This document shows, in pieces, positions 28,050 through 37,593 of a stretch of 64,000 nt of DNA. A program made the position numbers and the translations under genes. Every line of letters starts with the position of its first letter. Position 1 is the stretch's first letter. The stretch is from positions 372,001 to 436,000 of the forward strand of contig CAWGTX010000001.1 of NCBI GenBank assembly GCA_963825585.1, in the 5' to 3' direction. The stretch is from JAOUGY01 sp963825585 (lineage in GTDB: Bacteria > Actinomycetota > Acidimicrobiia > Spongiisociales > ZC4RG35). Under the pieces are notes generated by a model. It searched no databases. It was not told where the DNA came from and saw nothing but the letters and a program-made list of their open reading frames with translations.

Positions 28050-28620
28050 GTCCCCCACGGAGTGGGGAAGGGGCGACAGCTTTGTCCCCCACGGAGCGGA
28101 GTGGGGGAAGGGTCCGTCCGGCGAGGCGCCGGGGCGACGAAGGAGCGGGGTAGGGGGGTTGAAAGCCCGCGAGATGACCTCGGCACGCGTTCCGGAACAC
28201 GCTCTCATGCTCGCGAGGGAGGGGCAGCACTCTTGTCCCCCACGGAGCGGAGTGGGGGAAGGGTCCGTCCGGCGAGGCGCCGGGGCGACGAAGGAGCGGG
28301 GTAGGGGGGTCGAAAGCCCGCGAGATGAACTGTCACACGTTCCGGAACGCGTCATCATGCTCGCGAGGGATAGGCAACACCTTTGTCCCCCACGGAGTGG
28401 GGGAAGGGGTCCCCGTGAGGGACGAGCGGGGTAGGGGGGTTGAGAGCCCGCAAGATGAACTCACACACGTCCGGAACGCGTCATCATGCTCGCGAGGGAA
28501 AGGCCCCCCCTACCCCGCTCGTTCCCTCACGGGGACCCCTTCCCCCTCTCGCAAGCTCGAGGGGGACAAAGGTGTTACTTCCCCCCTCGCGCAAGCTCGA
28601 GGGGGACAGGAGTGTTGCTC
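28050..28620. repeat. Intergenic array of ~150-bp tandem repeats with terminal inverted copies
   Basis: This fills the 640-base gap between bioY and the protease gene. After a truncated unit (28050-28083), near-identical units start at 28084, 28235 and 28385 (period about 150). Each contains GTCCCCCACGG, an AGGCGCC/GGCGCCG-type hairpin in the first two, GGAGCGGGGTAGGGGGGT and ATGCTCGCGAGGGA. The third unit is followed by an inverted copy of its first 45 bases (28505-28553), then two direct copies of CAAGCTCGAGGGGGACA. No gene is supported inside it. Confidence 0.85.
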
Positions 28621-28646
28621 TGTCTTTGCTCCGGGTGCTCGGTACG

Positions 28647-29672
28647 ATGCCCGGCATGTCCTCGTCCCCTCGAGCTCCCCGATGGCTGGGTGTTGCGTTC
28701 ACGGTCCTCGCCATGTTGGCGGGGGTGTCGATCGCAGGGTGGTCGCTCGAGTTGCCGTACTTCGCCTTGTCGGCGGGGCCGGTGACCGATGTGATCGACA
28801 ATGTGGTGCTGCTCGAAGGGGCGGAGGGGTTCGATTCGGGCGGTGAGCTGATGATGCTGACCGTGTCGGTGCAGGGGGTGAACGCATATGAGCTTCTGGC
28901 GGCGGCGGCCGATCCCACCGTGGATCTGCTGCGTCAGGAGCGGTTGCGAGCTCCCGACGAGACCGACGAGGAGTATCGGGAGCGTGGCCTCCAGCAGATG
29001 GACCAGTCGAAGGAGAACGCCATCGCGGTGGCGTTGGAACGAGTCGGCGGTGACCTGGTGATCGGGTCCGATGGCGTAGAGGTGGTAGACCTGGTCGAGG
29101 GTGCTCCGGCGGCTTCGGTGCTGGAGATCGGCGACATCGTCACCCAGGTCGAGGGTGTCGTGATCTCGGTGGCGCAAGACATCGGACAGCAGTTGGCCGA
29201 CAACGCTCCTGGTGATCGGGTTGCTGTGACGGTCCGGCGTCAGGGTGAGATTCTGGATCTGGAGATCGAGCTGACCGGGGCCGATGACGATCCGAATCGT
29301 GCTCTGGTGGGCATTCTCGCCCAGACGGTGAATCCGCAGTACCCGGTCGACATCAACTCGGCGAATGTGGGCGGCCCGTCAGCGGGGATGATGTATGCCC
29401 TCGGCATCATCGACGTGCTGACGCCGGGCGACATAACGAACGGGCATGTGGTGGCGGGCACGGGAACCATCGCCCCGGACGGGAGCGTGGGTGGGATCGG
29501 TGGGATCCGGCAGAAGGTGGTGGCGGCCGAGGCGGCCGGCGCCGAGATCGTGCTGGTGCCGGCCAGCAATTACGACGACGCCCTCACGGCGCCGGCTGAC
29601 GACATCGAGATCGTGAGCATCGCGACAATCGACGAGGCATTGTCATACCTGGAGTCGCTCCCCGCCGCCTGA
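28647..29672 (+). CDS. Membrane-anchored PDZ/Lon-like serine protease (YlbL type)
   Basis: The 341-residue protein has an N-terminal membrane helix (WLGVAFTVLAMLAGVSIAGW), a PDZ domain at about residues 130-215 (VVDLVEGAPAASVLEIGDIV) and a Lon-type S16 peptidase domain. The catalytic Ser is S245 in GGPSAGMMYALGI and the Lys K290 in GGIRQKVVAAE. The YlbL family is usual in Gram-positives and acts at the outer membrane face in protein quality control. ATG at 28647 and 28656 are both possible starts; no strong ribosome site is seen. Confidence 0.88.
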   Translation: MPGMSSSPRAPRWLGVAFTVLAMLAGVSIAGWSLELPYFALSAGPVTDVIDNVVLLEGAEGFDSGGELMMLTVSVQGVNAYELLAAAADPTVDLLRQERLRAPDETDEEYRERGLQQMDQSKENAIAVALERVGGDLVIGSDGVEVVDLVEGAPAASVLEIGDIVTQVEGVVISVAQDIGQQLADNAPGDRVAVTVRRQGEILDLEIELTGADDDPNRALVGILAQTVNPQYPVDINSANVGGPSAGMMYALGIIDVLTPGDITNGHVVAGTGTIAPDGSVGGIGGIRQKVVAAEAAGAEIVLVPASNYDDALTAPADDIEIVSIATIDEALSYLESLPAA

Positions 29673-29742
29673 TCGCCGGGTTTCGGCGCGAGGAGCGCGG
29701 CATTGCCGGACTCAGAGCCGAGACCACTGTATCTTGGGGCGG

Positions 29743-32217
29743 ATGCCCGACCTGACCCCTGACGATGTCGCCAGGCGGGAGTTCCGGAGCGGCTTCCGTG
29801 GATACGAGACCTCCGAGGTCCGATCGTTCCTGGCGGAGGTCGCCGCCGGCCTCACCGCACTGGTCGAGGACCGTGCCGCACTCGCGGCGCGGTTGGCCCA
29901 GGTCGAGGCCCATGACCTGAAGTCCGAGATCGCCGCCATCTCCCGGGAGGTGGGCGAGGTGCTCGAGGCGGCCCGTCAGGCCGCTCAGACGATGCGCGAA
30001 CGCGCCGGTGCGGACGCCACCCGCTGGCGTTCGGAGGCGATCGCCGAGGCCGAGGCCGAACGTTCCCGGGCCGAGGTCGACGCCGAACGGCTCCGTACAG
30101 ACGCCTGGGCCACGTCGGAGCAGCTGCTCTCTCAGTGCCAGGTTCAGGCGGCAAAGGTGGTCGAAGCCGCTGAGCAGGAGGCGCTGCGGCTGGTTGGTGA
30201 GGCAGAACGCGAGGCTCACCGACTCATGGCTGCCTCCCGGCGCGAATCCGAAGACCTGGTGCGCGGCGCGCGGATGGAGGCCGAACGTCTGTCGGCCGAA
30301 GCCAAGACGCGCCACGACGAGCTGATCGAGGCGGCCATGCGCCAGTCCGAGGCCGCCCAGGAGCGGACGTTGGCGCTGGAGCAGCGCCGCCAGGAGTTGT
30401 TGCGGGAGTTGGAGGCTGTTCGCACCACGCTGATCCAGGTGGAGGGTGAGCTCGATCAGCGTCGGGAGCGCCTCGGCCTTTCACCGTCGGAGCCTCCACC
30501 AGTGTCCGCACCTCCCACTCCGGCCGCCGCCAAGGTCGTCACTGCCTCCCCGAAGCCCACGCCGAGGCCGGCCGCCTCGGCGCAACCGTCGCTCGCTCAA
30601 GGCGGCCCTGACGAGCCGGGCGTGTGGGTGCCGGGTGAGACGGTGCGGGTGGTCCGGCCTGAGCGACACGGCGAGGAGCCCACCGTGTCACAGGTGTCTC
30701 CCCAAACGCTCGAGCCCGAGGTCAAGATCCTGTCGGGCAAGCAGTTTGCCAGGGTGAAGGCTGGTTTGGATCCGGGCGATGCCGGATCGGGCGAGGCGGT
30801 TACGCCCGAGAAGCCGGCTCCTGAGCCACAGCCGCAGGCCCTGGACGAGGATGCCACGGTGAAGGTGGTCAGGCCGAGTGCGGTCGAGGCCCCGTCGGAG
30901 ATGGTGGCGTCGGTGTCGAAACCTGAACCCGTTCCCCATCCGGACCCCGAGCCCGAGCCCGATCCTGCCCCGACCGGACCCGACCTCGCTGTCGACGTCG
31001 AAGCCGACACCGGAGAGGCCGACGCGAACGCCGAAGAACTCCCCGGGGACGATGTCGCCGAACCTGCGGAGCAGGGTGTTGGCGACACCCCGGACGAGGA
31101 GCTGCCGACGGCCGGCGACGAAGACGGGCTGGACGACTCACTCCTCGAACACGACCCGTACCCGGAACAGCAGCCGTTCGGCGGCCCAGCTGTGCTGTCC
31201 GCACGGGAGGACGTCGCCTGGGGCGATCGGGACGAGGGCTCGGCGGCGTTCGGCGAGCGTTTGGAAGAGCGGGATCCTCAGGGTGCGCCCCGCGAGATGC
31301 CGGCCTTCGAGGAGGAACCGAGTCGGCCCACGCCGTATCGACCGATCGACCAACCCGTCCTGGCACCCACGTGGCCGCGGCGACTGCAGTCGGCGCCTCG
31401 CATCGTGTCAGCGAACCCATCACAGCAGGAGCCACAGCCCGTCCCCGAGGCGGCGGAGTCCGCCGCCGGATCAGAGGCCGACGACCAGCCCCAGCTGTTC
31501 ACCGATGTGTCCGGTCTTTTCACACGGCTTCGGACCGACGACGTGCCACACGAGTCAGGCACTCCTGCGGTGGAGCCGGTGATGAGCCGGCGTCTCACCG
31601 CCTCGGTGGTGGACCCCTTCGAGGTGCGGGACCGGCTTCTACTTCCCGTCGGCAATCGGGCGCTGCGGAACCTGAAGCGCCAACTAACCGAAGCCCAGAA
31701 CGAGGCGCTCGAGGAGATTCGTCTCGACGAGGTGCACTGGGAGCCGACCTCCGACTCGATCCGAACCCGCGTGCGGGCAGATCTCGTGGTGCTGTTCGCC
31801 GAGTCGTTCGGTGCCGGCCACGCCGCCGCCGAGGAAACCATGGGCGGTCGGGTTCCGCGGCCGACCACGCCCCGTGACGAAGTGGGTGGCGACTTCGTCG
31901 ACGACCTCGTGCGCGAACTCGTTCAGGTCCTGTCCGAAGGTCGCCATTCGGGACACGGTGCCCGCCAGCTGGGTTCGTCGCTGTCGCGGGTCTTTCGTGG
32001 GTGGAGAACCGACCAGTCCGAGCGGCGGGTGAGGGACCTTTCGCTCGCCGCCTACCACGAGGGTCTCGTCCGGTCGCTCGAACTCACCGACGTGACCGAG
32101 CTCGTGTGGAAGGTCGCCGGACGCGGTTGTGCCACCTGTCGGGCTGCCGGCGAGACCCGACCACCAGACCTCGTGCCGCCCGCCCATCCCGGTTGTGAGT
32201 GCACCGTCGCGCCCTGA
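29743..32217 (+). CDS. DivIVA-like coiled-coil protein with a phage-capsid-like Cys/His C-terminus
   Basis: The 824-residue protein starts with a DivIVA-type domain (LTPDDVARREFRSGFRGYET, then SEVRSFLAEV). A coiled coil from about 40 to 245 follows, then a Pro/Glu/Asp-rich disordered region to about 560. A folded C-terminal domain contains RNLKRQLTEAQNEALEEIRL and ends WKVAGRGCATCRAAGE, PPAHPGCECTV. That Cx2C...HPxCxC ending is typical of SPP1 gp7/Mu F-like minor capsid proteins, not of DivIVA proteins. DivIVA proteins mark curved membrane at poles and septa; the role of the tail is unknown. The ATG at 29743 is preceded by GGGGCGG. Confidence 0.75.
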   Translation: MPDLTPDDVARREFRSGFRGYETSEVRSFLAEVAAGLTALVEDRAALAARLAQVEAHDLKSEIAAISREVGEVLEAARQAAQTMRERAGADATRWRSEAIAEAEAERSRAEVDAERLRTDAWATSEQLLSQCQVQAAKVVEAAEQEALRLVGEAEREAHRLMAASRRESEDLVRGARMEAERLSAEAKTRHDELIEAAMRQSEAAQERTLALEQRRQELLRELEAVRTTLIQVEGELDQRRERLGLSPSEPPPVSAPPTPAAAKVVTASPKPTPRPAASAQPSLAQGGPDEPGVWVPGETVRVVRPERHGEEPTVSQVSPQTLEPEVKILSGKQFARVKAGLDPGDAGSGEAVTPEKPAPEPQPQALDEDATVKVVRPSAVEAPSEMVASVSKPEPVPHPDPEPEPDPAPTGPDLAVDVEADTGEADANAEELPGDDVAEPAEQGVGDTPDEELPTAGDEDGLDDSLLEHDPYPEQQPFGGPAVLSAREDVAWGDRDEGSAAFGERLEERDPQGAPREMPAFEEEPSRPTPYRPIDQPVLAPTWPRRLQSAPRIVSANPSQQEPQPVPEAAESAAGSEADDQPQLFTDVSGLFTRLRTDDVPHESGTPAVEPVMSRRLTASVVDPFEVRDRLLLPVGNRALRNLKRQLTEAQNEALEEIRLDEVHWEPTSDSIRTRVRADLVVLFAESFGAGHAAAEETMGGRVPRPTTPRDEVGGDFVDDLVRELVQVLSEGRHSGHGARQLGSSLSRVFRGWRTDQSERRVRDLSLAAYHEGLVRSLELTDVTELVWKVAGRGCATCRAAGETRPPDLVPPAHPGCECTVAP

Positions 32218-32299
32218 CGGCGGCGAGCACGGCATGCCTTGCATCGAGGGCCGGGCGCCTCGGGTCGTGTTGATCTCGCCGAGTCCGTAGAATCGCCCG

Positions 32300-35260
32300 A
32301 TGTTCCCCAGATCGCCAGAGGACTACCGGTCCCAGGAGCGCCGCCGTGGACTGGTCTACGTCGCCGCAGGAATCGCTGCCCTCTACGTTGCCCTGACTGC
32401 ACTGTCTTCGGTGTGGACCGACTATCTCTGGTTCGAGTCCGTGGGTTACGAGTCCGTGTGGCGGGTGAACCTGACCACGTCGTTGTTGCTGGGCACAGCC
32501 GGCGTGCTGATCGTGTTCGGATTCGTGTACCTGAACCTGGTGATCACCGATCGGCTGTCGCCACGCCTGGAGGGTCTCGAGCTCACCGAAGAGGAGGAGC
32601 TGGTCGAACGGTTCCGTGAGTGGGCCCAGCCCCGGCTGAAGTGGCTTCGGTTGGCGGTCTCGGCGGCGTTCGCCCTGCTGTTGGGCGTGGCGGTGGCCGA
32701 TTGGCGGGGTCCCTTCCTGCAGTTCATGAATCCGGTCGGCTTCGGGATCAACGACCCTCAGTTCGATACCGACCTGGCGTTCTACATGTTCCGTCTGCCG
32801 CTGTGGTCGCTGCTGGCGAACTGGGTGTTCAACGTCGTGGCGTTGGTCCTGATCTTCGTGGTGGCACTGCACTATTTGAACGGAGGGATCCGGCTACAGC
32901 GGGGGGCTCGACCCACCGTCCGTGGTGGCGTCAAGACTCACATCTCGGCTCTTGCGGCGCTGCTCGCTGTGCTTCGGGCGGTTGGCTACTGGCTTGACCG
33001 CTACGACCTGCTCTACACCCAGCACGACAACTTCTTCGGCGCCGGGTTCACCGACATCAACGCCCGCCTCCCCGCCATCCAGCTTCTGATGCTGGTGTCG
33101 CTGGCTGCAGCCGTGCTGTTCCTATTCAACATTCGGCGTCCGGGTTGGACGCTGGCGTTGGTATCGGTCGGGGCATGGCTGTTCGTTTCCGTTGCCGCCG
33201 GGGCTCTCTATCCGTCACTGGTCCAGCGGTTCCGGGTCGATCCGGGTCCGCTGGAGCGCGAGCGTGAGTTCATCGGACGTAACCTGGAGGCCACCAAGGC
33301 TGCCTTCGGGTTGGATGCGGTGGTCCGCCGTGACTTCGCCGCCAACCGTGAGCTCACCTACGAGCAGTTGGTCGACGACAACGACCTGACCGTTTCCAAC
33401 CTCCGTCTCTGGGATCCCGACGTCCTCACCCGGACCTACCAGAACCTCCAGGAGCTGGCCCCGTACTACCGGGTCGACTTCGTGGATACGGATCGGTACC
33501 AGATCGACGGCCAGATGACTCAGGTGATGGTCGCTGCCCGTGAGCTCGACGAGACGGGTTATCCGGAGCGAAACTGGCAGACGATCCGTCTCATCTACAC
33601 GCACGGTTTCGGCATGGCATTGAGCCCGGCCAACGAGGTCGAACAGGATGGCCAGCCCAGCCTGTGGGTCCGCAACGTCCCTCCGGTGTCCGAGAAGCCG
33701 GAGGATCTGCCGGTCGACAACGACTCCGGGTCACAGACACGCGCCTACTTCGGTGAGACCTACTCGCCGGGAGCGTACGTGATCGTGAAGACCGGGAGCT
33801 CACCCCAGGAGGCCGACTTCCCGCTGGCCGACGGGTTCTCCCGATATGAGTACACCGGGGAGGCCGGCATCGAGATCGGATCGATCTTCCGGAGGCTGGC
33901 CTTCGCGCTCCGGTTCCGCGATCTGAACATCCTCATCTCGGCCGAGCTGCGGTCGGATTCCAAGGTGCTGATGGAACGCAACGTCCGCCAGATCGTCGAG
34001 AACGTTGCGCCCTTCCTCGAGAGTGATTCAGACCCCTACCCGGTGCTGCTCAACGGTCGTCTCACCTACGTTCTCGACTTGTACACGGTGTCGACCCGTT
34101 ACCCCTACAGTCAGCCGTGGGGCTTCGAGGACTCGGCGCGGCTTCCGCTGAGCACTGGACTCCCGGCCCGTGGGCCGAACTACATCCGTAACTCGGTCAA
34201 AGCAACCGTCGACGCCTATGACGGCACGGTGCGCTTCTACATCACCGACGACCACCTCGCCGACCCGGTGATCGATTCGTGGGCAGCGTCCTATCCGGAC
34301 GTGTTCCTCGACGAGGCCGAGATGCCCGAAGGCCTGGTCCAGCACCTCCGGTACCCCCAGGACATGTTCAAGCTGCAGACCGAGCTGTATCTGCAGTATC
34401 ACGTGGACAACATCGACGAGTTCTTCACCGGTGTCGACGCCTGGTCGATCCCGCCCGACCCGTCGACGGTCGATCGCAGCGCCTCCAACGCGCTTCTCGG
34501 CGACCGTACGGCCATCGATACGGGGGCAACCGACCCGGCGGAGGGGATCCTCCCGTATTTCGTGACCCTGTCGCTGCCAGGTGACGAAGGGGACGAACTG
34601 TCGTATGTGCTGATGCAGCCGTTCAACGCTCTCAACCGCCCGAACATGACGTCGTTCCTCGTGGCCGATTCCACCCCCGGCGAGTACGGCCGCCTCATCG
34701 ACTATCGGATGCCGCGCGGTTCGCTCGTGGACGGAACCGGCCAGATCGGTCAGCGGATCGACCAGAACGACGTCATCTCGAGCCAGTTCACGTTGTGGCG
34801 GGGACAGGGCTCTGAGGTGCTGTTGGGCGACATGCTGGTGATTCCCATCGAGGAGTCGCTGCTGTATGTCACCCCCGTGTATCTGGAGGCGTCGTCGACC
34901 GGCGGTGGTATCCCCGAGTTCCGACGGGTTGTGGTGGTGTACGGAGATCGCATCGAATGGGCCGAGACGCTGGATGAGGCATTGGCCCTCGTCTTCGATG
35001 AGGAGCTGCCCCTTGGTGTGCCGGAAGGTGGCGGGGGAGAGGGCGATCCCGAGTTCACGCCGCAGGAGCCACCGTCCGGGAGTGTGGCCGAGCTCATCGA
35101 GCAGGCGCGCCGGGAATTGGAGCTAGCCGACCAGGCCCTCCTCGAAGGCGACCTGGGTGCCTACCAGGACTTCGTGGAGCGGGCACGGACCTTCATCGAT
35201 CAGGCAGCCGCCCAGGCCGGCATCAGCGAGGAAGAGGCGTTTGCGATGGCGGTGGGTTGA
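32300..35260 (+). CDS. UPF0182 family large membrane protein
   Basis: The 986-residue protein has about seven transmembrane helices in the first 310 residues (LVYVAAGIAALYVALTALSS, WSLLANWVFNVVALVLIFVV), then a large predicted extracytoplasmic region starting near FRVDPGPLERERE. It ends in an acidic linker and a helical hairpin (LIEQARRELELADQALLEGD). The family is widespread in actinobacteria and cyanobacteria without a settled function. The 3' end, including the stop, forms half of a terminator stem shared with the converging ferredoxin gene. Confidence 0.9.
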   Translation: MFPRSPEDYRSQERRRGLVYVAAGIAALYVALTALSSVWTDYLWFESVGYESVWRVNLTTSLLLGTAGVLIVFGFVYLNLVITDRLSPRLEGLELTEEEELVERFREWAQPRLKWLRLAVSAAFALLLGVAVADWRGPFLQFMNPVGFGINDPQFDTDLAFYMFRLPLWSLLANWVFNVVALVLIFVVALHYLNGGIRLQRGARPTVRGGVKTHISALAALLAVLRAVGYWLDRYDLLYTQHDNFFGAGFTDINARLPAIQLLMLVSLAAAVLFLFNIRRPGWTLALVSVGAWLFVSVAAGALYPSLVQRFRVDPGPLEREREFIGRNLEATKAAFGLDAVVRRDFAANRELTYEQLVDDNDLTVSNLRLWDPDVLTRTYQNLQELAPYYRVDFVDTDRYQIDGQMTQVMVAARELDETGYPERNWQTIRLIYTHGFGMALSPANEVEQDGQPSLWVRNVPPVSEKPEDLPVDNDSGSQTRAYFGETYSPGAYVIVKTGSSPQEADFPLADGFSRYEYTGEAGIEIGSIFRRLAFALRFRDLNILISAELRSDSKVLMERNVRQIVENVAPFLESDSDPYPVLLNGRLTYVLDLYTVSTRYPYSQPWGFEDSARLPLSTGLPARGPNYIRNSVKATVDAYDGTVRFYITDDHLADPVIDSWAASYPDVFLDEAEMPEGLVQHLRYPQDMFKLQTELYLQYHVDNIDEFFTGVDAWSIPPDPSTVDRSASNALLGDRTAIDTGATDPAEGILPYFVTLSLPGDEGDELSYVLMQPFNALNRPNMTSFLVADSTPGEYGRLIDYRMPRGSLVDGTGQIGQRIDQNDVISSQFTLWRGQGSEVLLGDMLVIPIEESLLYVTPVYLEASSTGGGIPEFRRVVVVYGDRIEWAETLDEALALVFDEELPLGVPEGGGGEGDPEFTPQEPPSGSVAELIEQARRELELADQALLEGDLGAYQDFVERARTFIDQAAAQAGISEEEAFAMAVG

Positions 35261-35278
35261 GCCGGCGCTCAACCCACC
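35251..35278. terminator. Bidirectional terminator built from two converging gene ends
   Basis: GGTGGGTTGAGC and GCTCAACCCACC form a perfect 12-bp stem around CGGC. The left arm encodes the last codons and stop of the UPF0182 gene, and the right arm the last codons and stop of the ferredoxin gene on the other strand. Confidence 0.75.
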
Positions 35279-35553
35279 TTGGCCGGGTCGTACGGCTCGA
35301 TCATCATGCACTCCTCGGCGGACTCCAAGACGTCCTCGTGAAGCTCAGCCGGCACCCGGGCCAGCCCTGCTGCGCCGTCGGGTTCGTCGGTGCCGTCGAA
35401 GACCTTGGGCTCCCCGGAGTACTTGGCGGTTTCCTTCACCACCCACAGTCCGTGGTCGCGGCCTTCGAACACGTCGGGAGTGATCTCCTCGCACATGCCG
35501 TCGGCGGTGCACAGGTCCTGGTCGATCCAGACGAGCATGGCCGGATCGCTCAC
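35269..35553 (-). CDS. Small 3Fe-4S-type ferredoxin
   Basis: The 94-residue protein has C15-x5-C21 (CTADGMC) and a single distal Cys (ESAEECMMIEP), the ligand pattern of one [3Fe-4S] cluster; the fourth Cys of 4Fe-4S proteins is absent. An acidic insertion of about 30 residues (FDGTDEPDGAAG) lies between. Such ferredoxins often serve cytochrome P450s, but no P450 is in the window. The GTG start (35553) has GGAGG about 9 bases upstream and overlaps the end of the disrupted gene before it. Confidence 0.85.
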   Translation of the reverse strand: MSDPAMLVWIDQDLCTADGMCEEITPDVFEGRDHGLWVVKETAKYSGEPKVFDGTDEPDGAAGLARVPAELHEDVLESAEECMMIEPYDPAKVG

Positions 35554-35986
35554 CAGCGGCCGCCTCCATCATGGTGAGGATTCCGTCGGTGACCATCGAC
35601 GAGACATCCTGGAGGATGGTGTCGGCCGTGTCGGTGAGGTCGTACGTCCGTACCTCCTGACCGTCGCGGTCGCACAGGATCCCGATTGTGGATCCGCCAA
35701 CTCCGTCGAGCAGTTCCGATTCGGGTCGGAGAGGATGGGATGGTGAGCGATGACTGTTCCGCCTCGTTCCGCGCCTCCCGGGCGGTGAGCGGTGCCACGC
35801 CCAACACCTGCACGCTGTGGTCACCGGAGCGGTTGTGGAGAGCGTCGGTGTCCTGCAGTAGGTCGTGGTTGATCCCGTCGGGCATGTGGAGATCGGGACC
35901 GGCTCTTTGTACTCGAAGGACGACCAGCCGAGCGTCTGCCCGGTGCTGGCTGCGGTCCTGAAGTTGGGGATGTGGCGAGTCGTCAT
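35550..35986 (-). pseudogene. Frameshifted gene of unknown function upstream of the ferredoxin
   Basis: A good start exists (ATG 35984-35986 with GAAGGA upstream; MTTRHIPNFRTAASTGQTLG, WSSFEYKEPVPIS). After about 34 codons the sensible reading moves to another frame (MPDGINHDLLQDTDALHNRS, VQVLGVAPLTAREARNEAEQ). It then returns to the first (SELLDGVGGSTIGILCDRDG, TILQDVSSMVTDGILTMMEA). Two compensating indels, near 35885 and 35720, would explain it; they may be real or sequencing errors. I do not recognise the family. Adjacency suggests it was co-transcribed with the ferredoxin. Confidence 0.55.
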
Positions 35987-36088
35987 GGGATCGTCCTTCT
36001 TTGTCGATGACTCGTTGACCTACCCACTCACCCGCTCCCCTGGCCGGCTTGCGGTACTCGCCGGACCCCCGTACGATGTGAAGTACGA

Positions 36089-36165
<77 letters not shown>

Positions 36166-36172
36166 ACGAAGG

Positions 36173-36206
36173 CCCTGGTCAGAGAATTCTCTGGCCGGGG
36201 TCTTCT
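36173..36206 (+). terminator. Terminator after the tRNA
   Basis: CCTGGTCAGAG and CTCTGGCCGGG pair around AATT with two G-T pairs, followed by TCTTCT. It begins 8 bases after the tRNA end. Confidence 0.65.
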
Positions 36207-36407
36207 GCGTTGGAGGGTGTCGTTTCTAACGGGTTTTCTAACGGGCGAGGTTCGGCGGCCTTGGCGGTGCCGGCCGGCTTGCCATTCCCGGCGTGGCTTT
36301 TGGCCGTGCTCAGCAGCGCCAACCGTCAGGGTTGATCGTTCAGGTGATCGTGACCCGGGATCTTGGACACCTGATTACGCGGGAGACCGTGTAGGAAGGA
36401 GCCCATC

Positions 36408-36704
36408 ATGGGTCGTCCAAACAAGTATCCGGACCAGTTCCGCCGGGACACGCTCGAGCTGGTGAACACATCGGGGCGTCCGATCGCCGAGGTGGCCCGC
36501 TCGTTGGGGATCGCCGAAGGCACACTCTGGAATTGGGTGCGGGCGGCGCGTGACGCCGCTGACCGGGCCGGCGATCCCGAATCGGTGTCGGAGTCCGAAC
36601 GTGAGGAGCTGCGTCGGCTCCGCAAAGAGGTCATCGCGTTGCGAACCGACACCGAGATCTTGCGGAGGGCGGCAGCGTATTTCGCCCGAGAGACGATGAG
36701 GTGA
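36408..36704 (+). CDS. IS3-type transposase OrfA (DNA-binding subunit)
   Basis: The 98-residue protein begins MGRPNKYPDQFRRDTLELVN, with a helix-turn-helix (RPIAEVARSLGIAEGTLWNW) and a C-terminal leucine-zipper-like coil (ERELRRLR-type, DTEILRRAAAYFARE). It binds the IS ends. AAGGAG precedes the ATG. Its stop overlaps the GTG of orfB. Confidence 0.9.
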   Translation: MGRPNKYPDQFRRDTLELVNTSGRPIAEVARSLGIAEGTLWNWVRAARDAADRAGDPESVSESEREELRRLRKEVIALRTDTEILRRAAAYFARETMR

Positions 36705-37593
36705 TCGGCTTCCGCTTCGTCTCAGACAACCAAGCCGATCTCCCGGTCAAGCGGATGTGTGAACTGCTCGGGGCTGGCACGCTCGTCGTTCTACGCCTGG
36801 CTCAACCACAAGCCATCGGCCCGTGACCTGGCCGATGTCGAGCTGCTCGGACTGATCCGGGACATCTACCGGCGGTCACGGAACACCTACGGGGCGCCCC
36901 GGGTCTACGGGCAGTTACGCCGGGCAGGTCACCGGGTGGCACGGTCCCGGGTGGCCAGGCTGATGCGTGTAAACGGCCTGGTAGGAGCACACGCCTCGAA
37001 GAAGTGGCGGCGCAGCCGACCCGACACCGGCGGATTGACCGACCTGTTGGGCCGGGACTTCACAGCCGACCGACCGAACCAACGGTGGGTGGCCGACATC
37101 ACCGAGTTCCCGACCGGTGAAGGCAAGCTGTACCTGTCCGGGATACGTGACCTGTTCCATCGAGGGCATCGTCGGCTGGGACACCGGCGCTCGCCAAGAC
37201 GCCGCCCTGGTGGTGTCAGCGTTGCAGATGGCGTTGGCCCGGACCGGTCACCCCTCCGATGTGACCCACCACGCCGACAAGGGCTCCCAGTACACGTCCC
37301 TCGACTTTGCCTTCGCTGCCGGCAACGCCGACATGGCCCTGTCGTTCGGGTCGACCGGCGACGCATTCGATAACGCTGCCATGGAAACGTTCTGGGCCAG
37401 GCTCAAAGTCGAGATCGCCTGGATCCGAGGCAGCATCTTCTTCGAGACCAGGGCCGAGGCCCACGCCTACCTGTTCGAGTTCATCGAGGTGTTCTACAAC
37501 CGGCAACGCCACCAAGCCGGTCTCGGTCACCTCACCCCCGCCGAGTACGCTGACAAATGGAGACGAGACCACGGCCAGACCAATCTGGCATAA
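36701..37593 (+). pseudogene. IS3-type transposase OrfB with two frameshifts
   Basis: Reading starts at GTG 36701 (VIGFRFVSDNQADLPVKRMC). It shifts at a GGGG run near 36771 to the frame of LARSSFYAWLNHKPSARDLA, and shifts again near 37155 (after SGIRDL) to the frame of IEGIVGWDTGARQDAA. Each change equals one extra base. The DDE residues are visible across the frames: D in WVADITEF, D in HHADKGSQYTS and E in METFWARLKVE. The protein would be about 295 residues if intact. Confidence 0.85.

Noticed and set aside
29743..32217. Prophage
   Set aside because: Only the C-terminal Cys/His motif of one protein is phage-like; there is no terminase, portal, tail or lysis gene around it.
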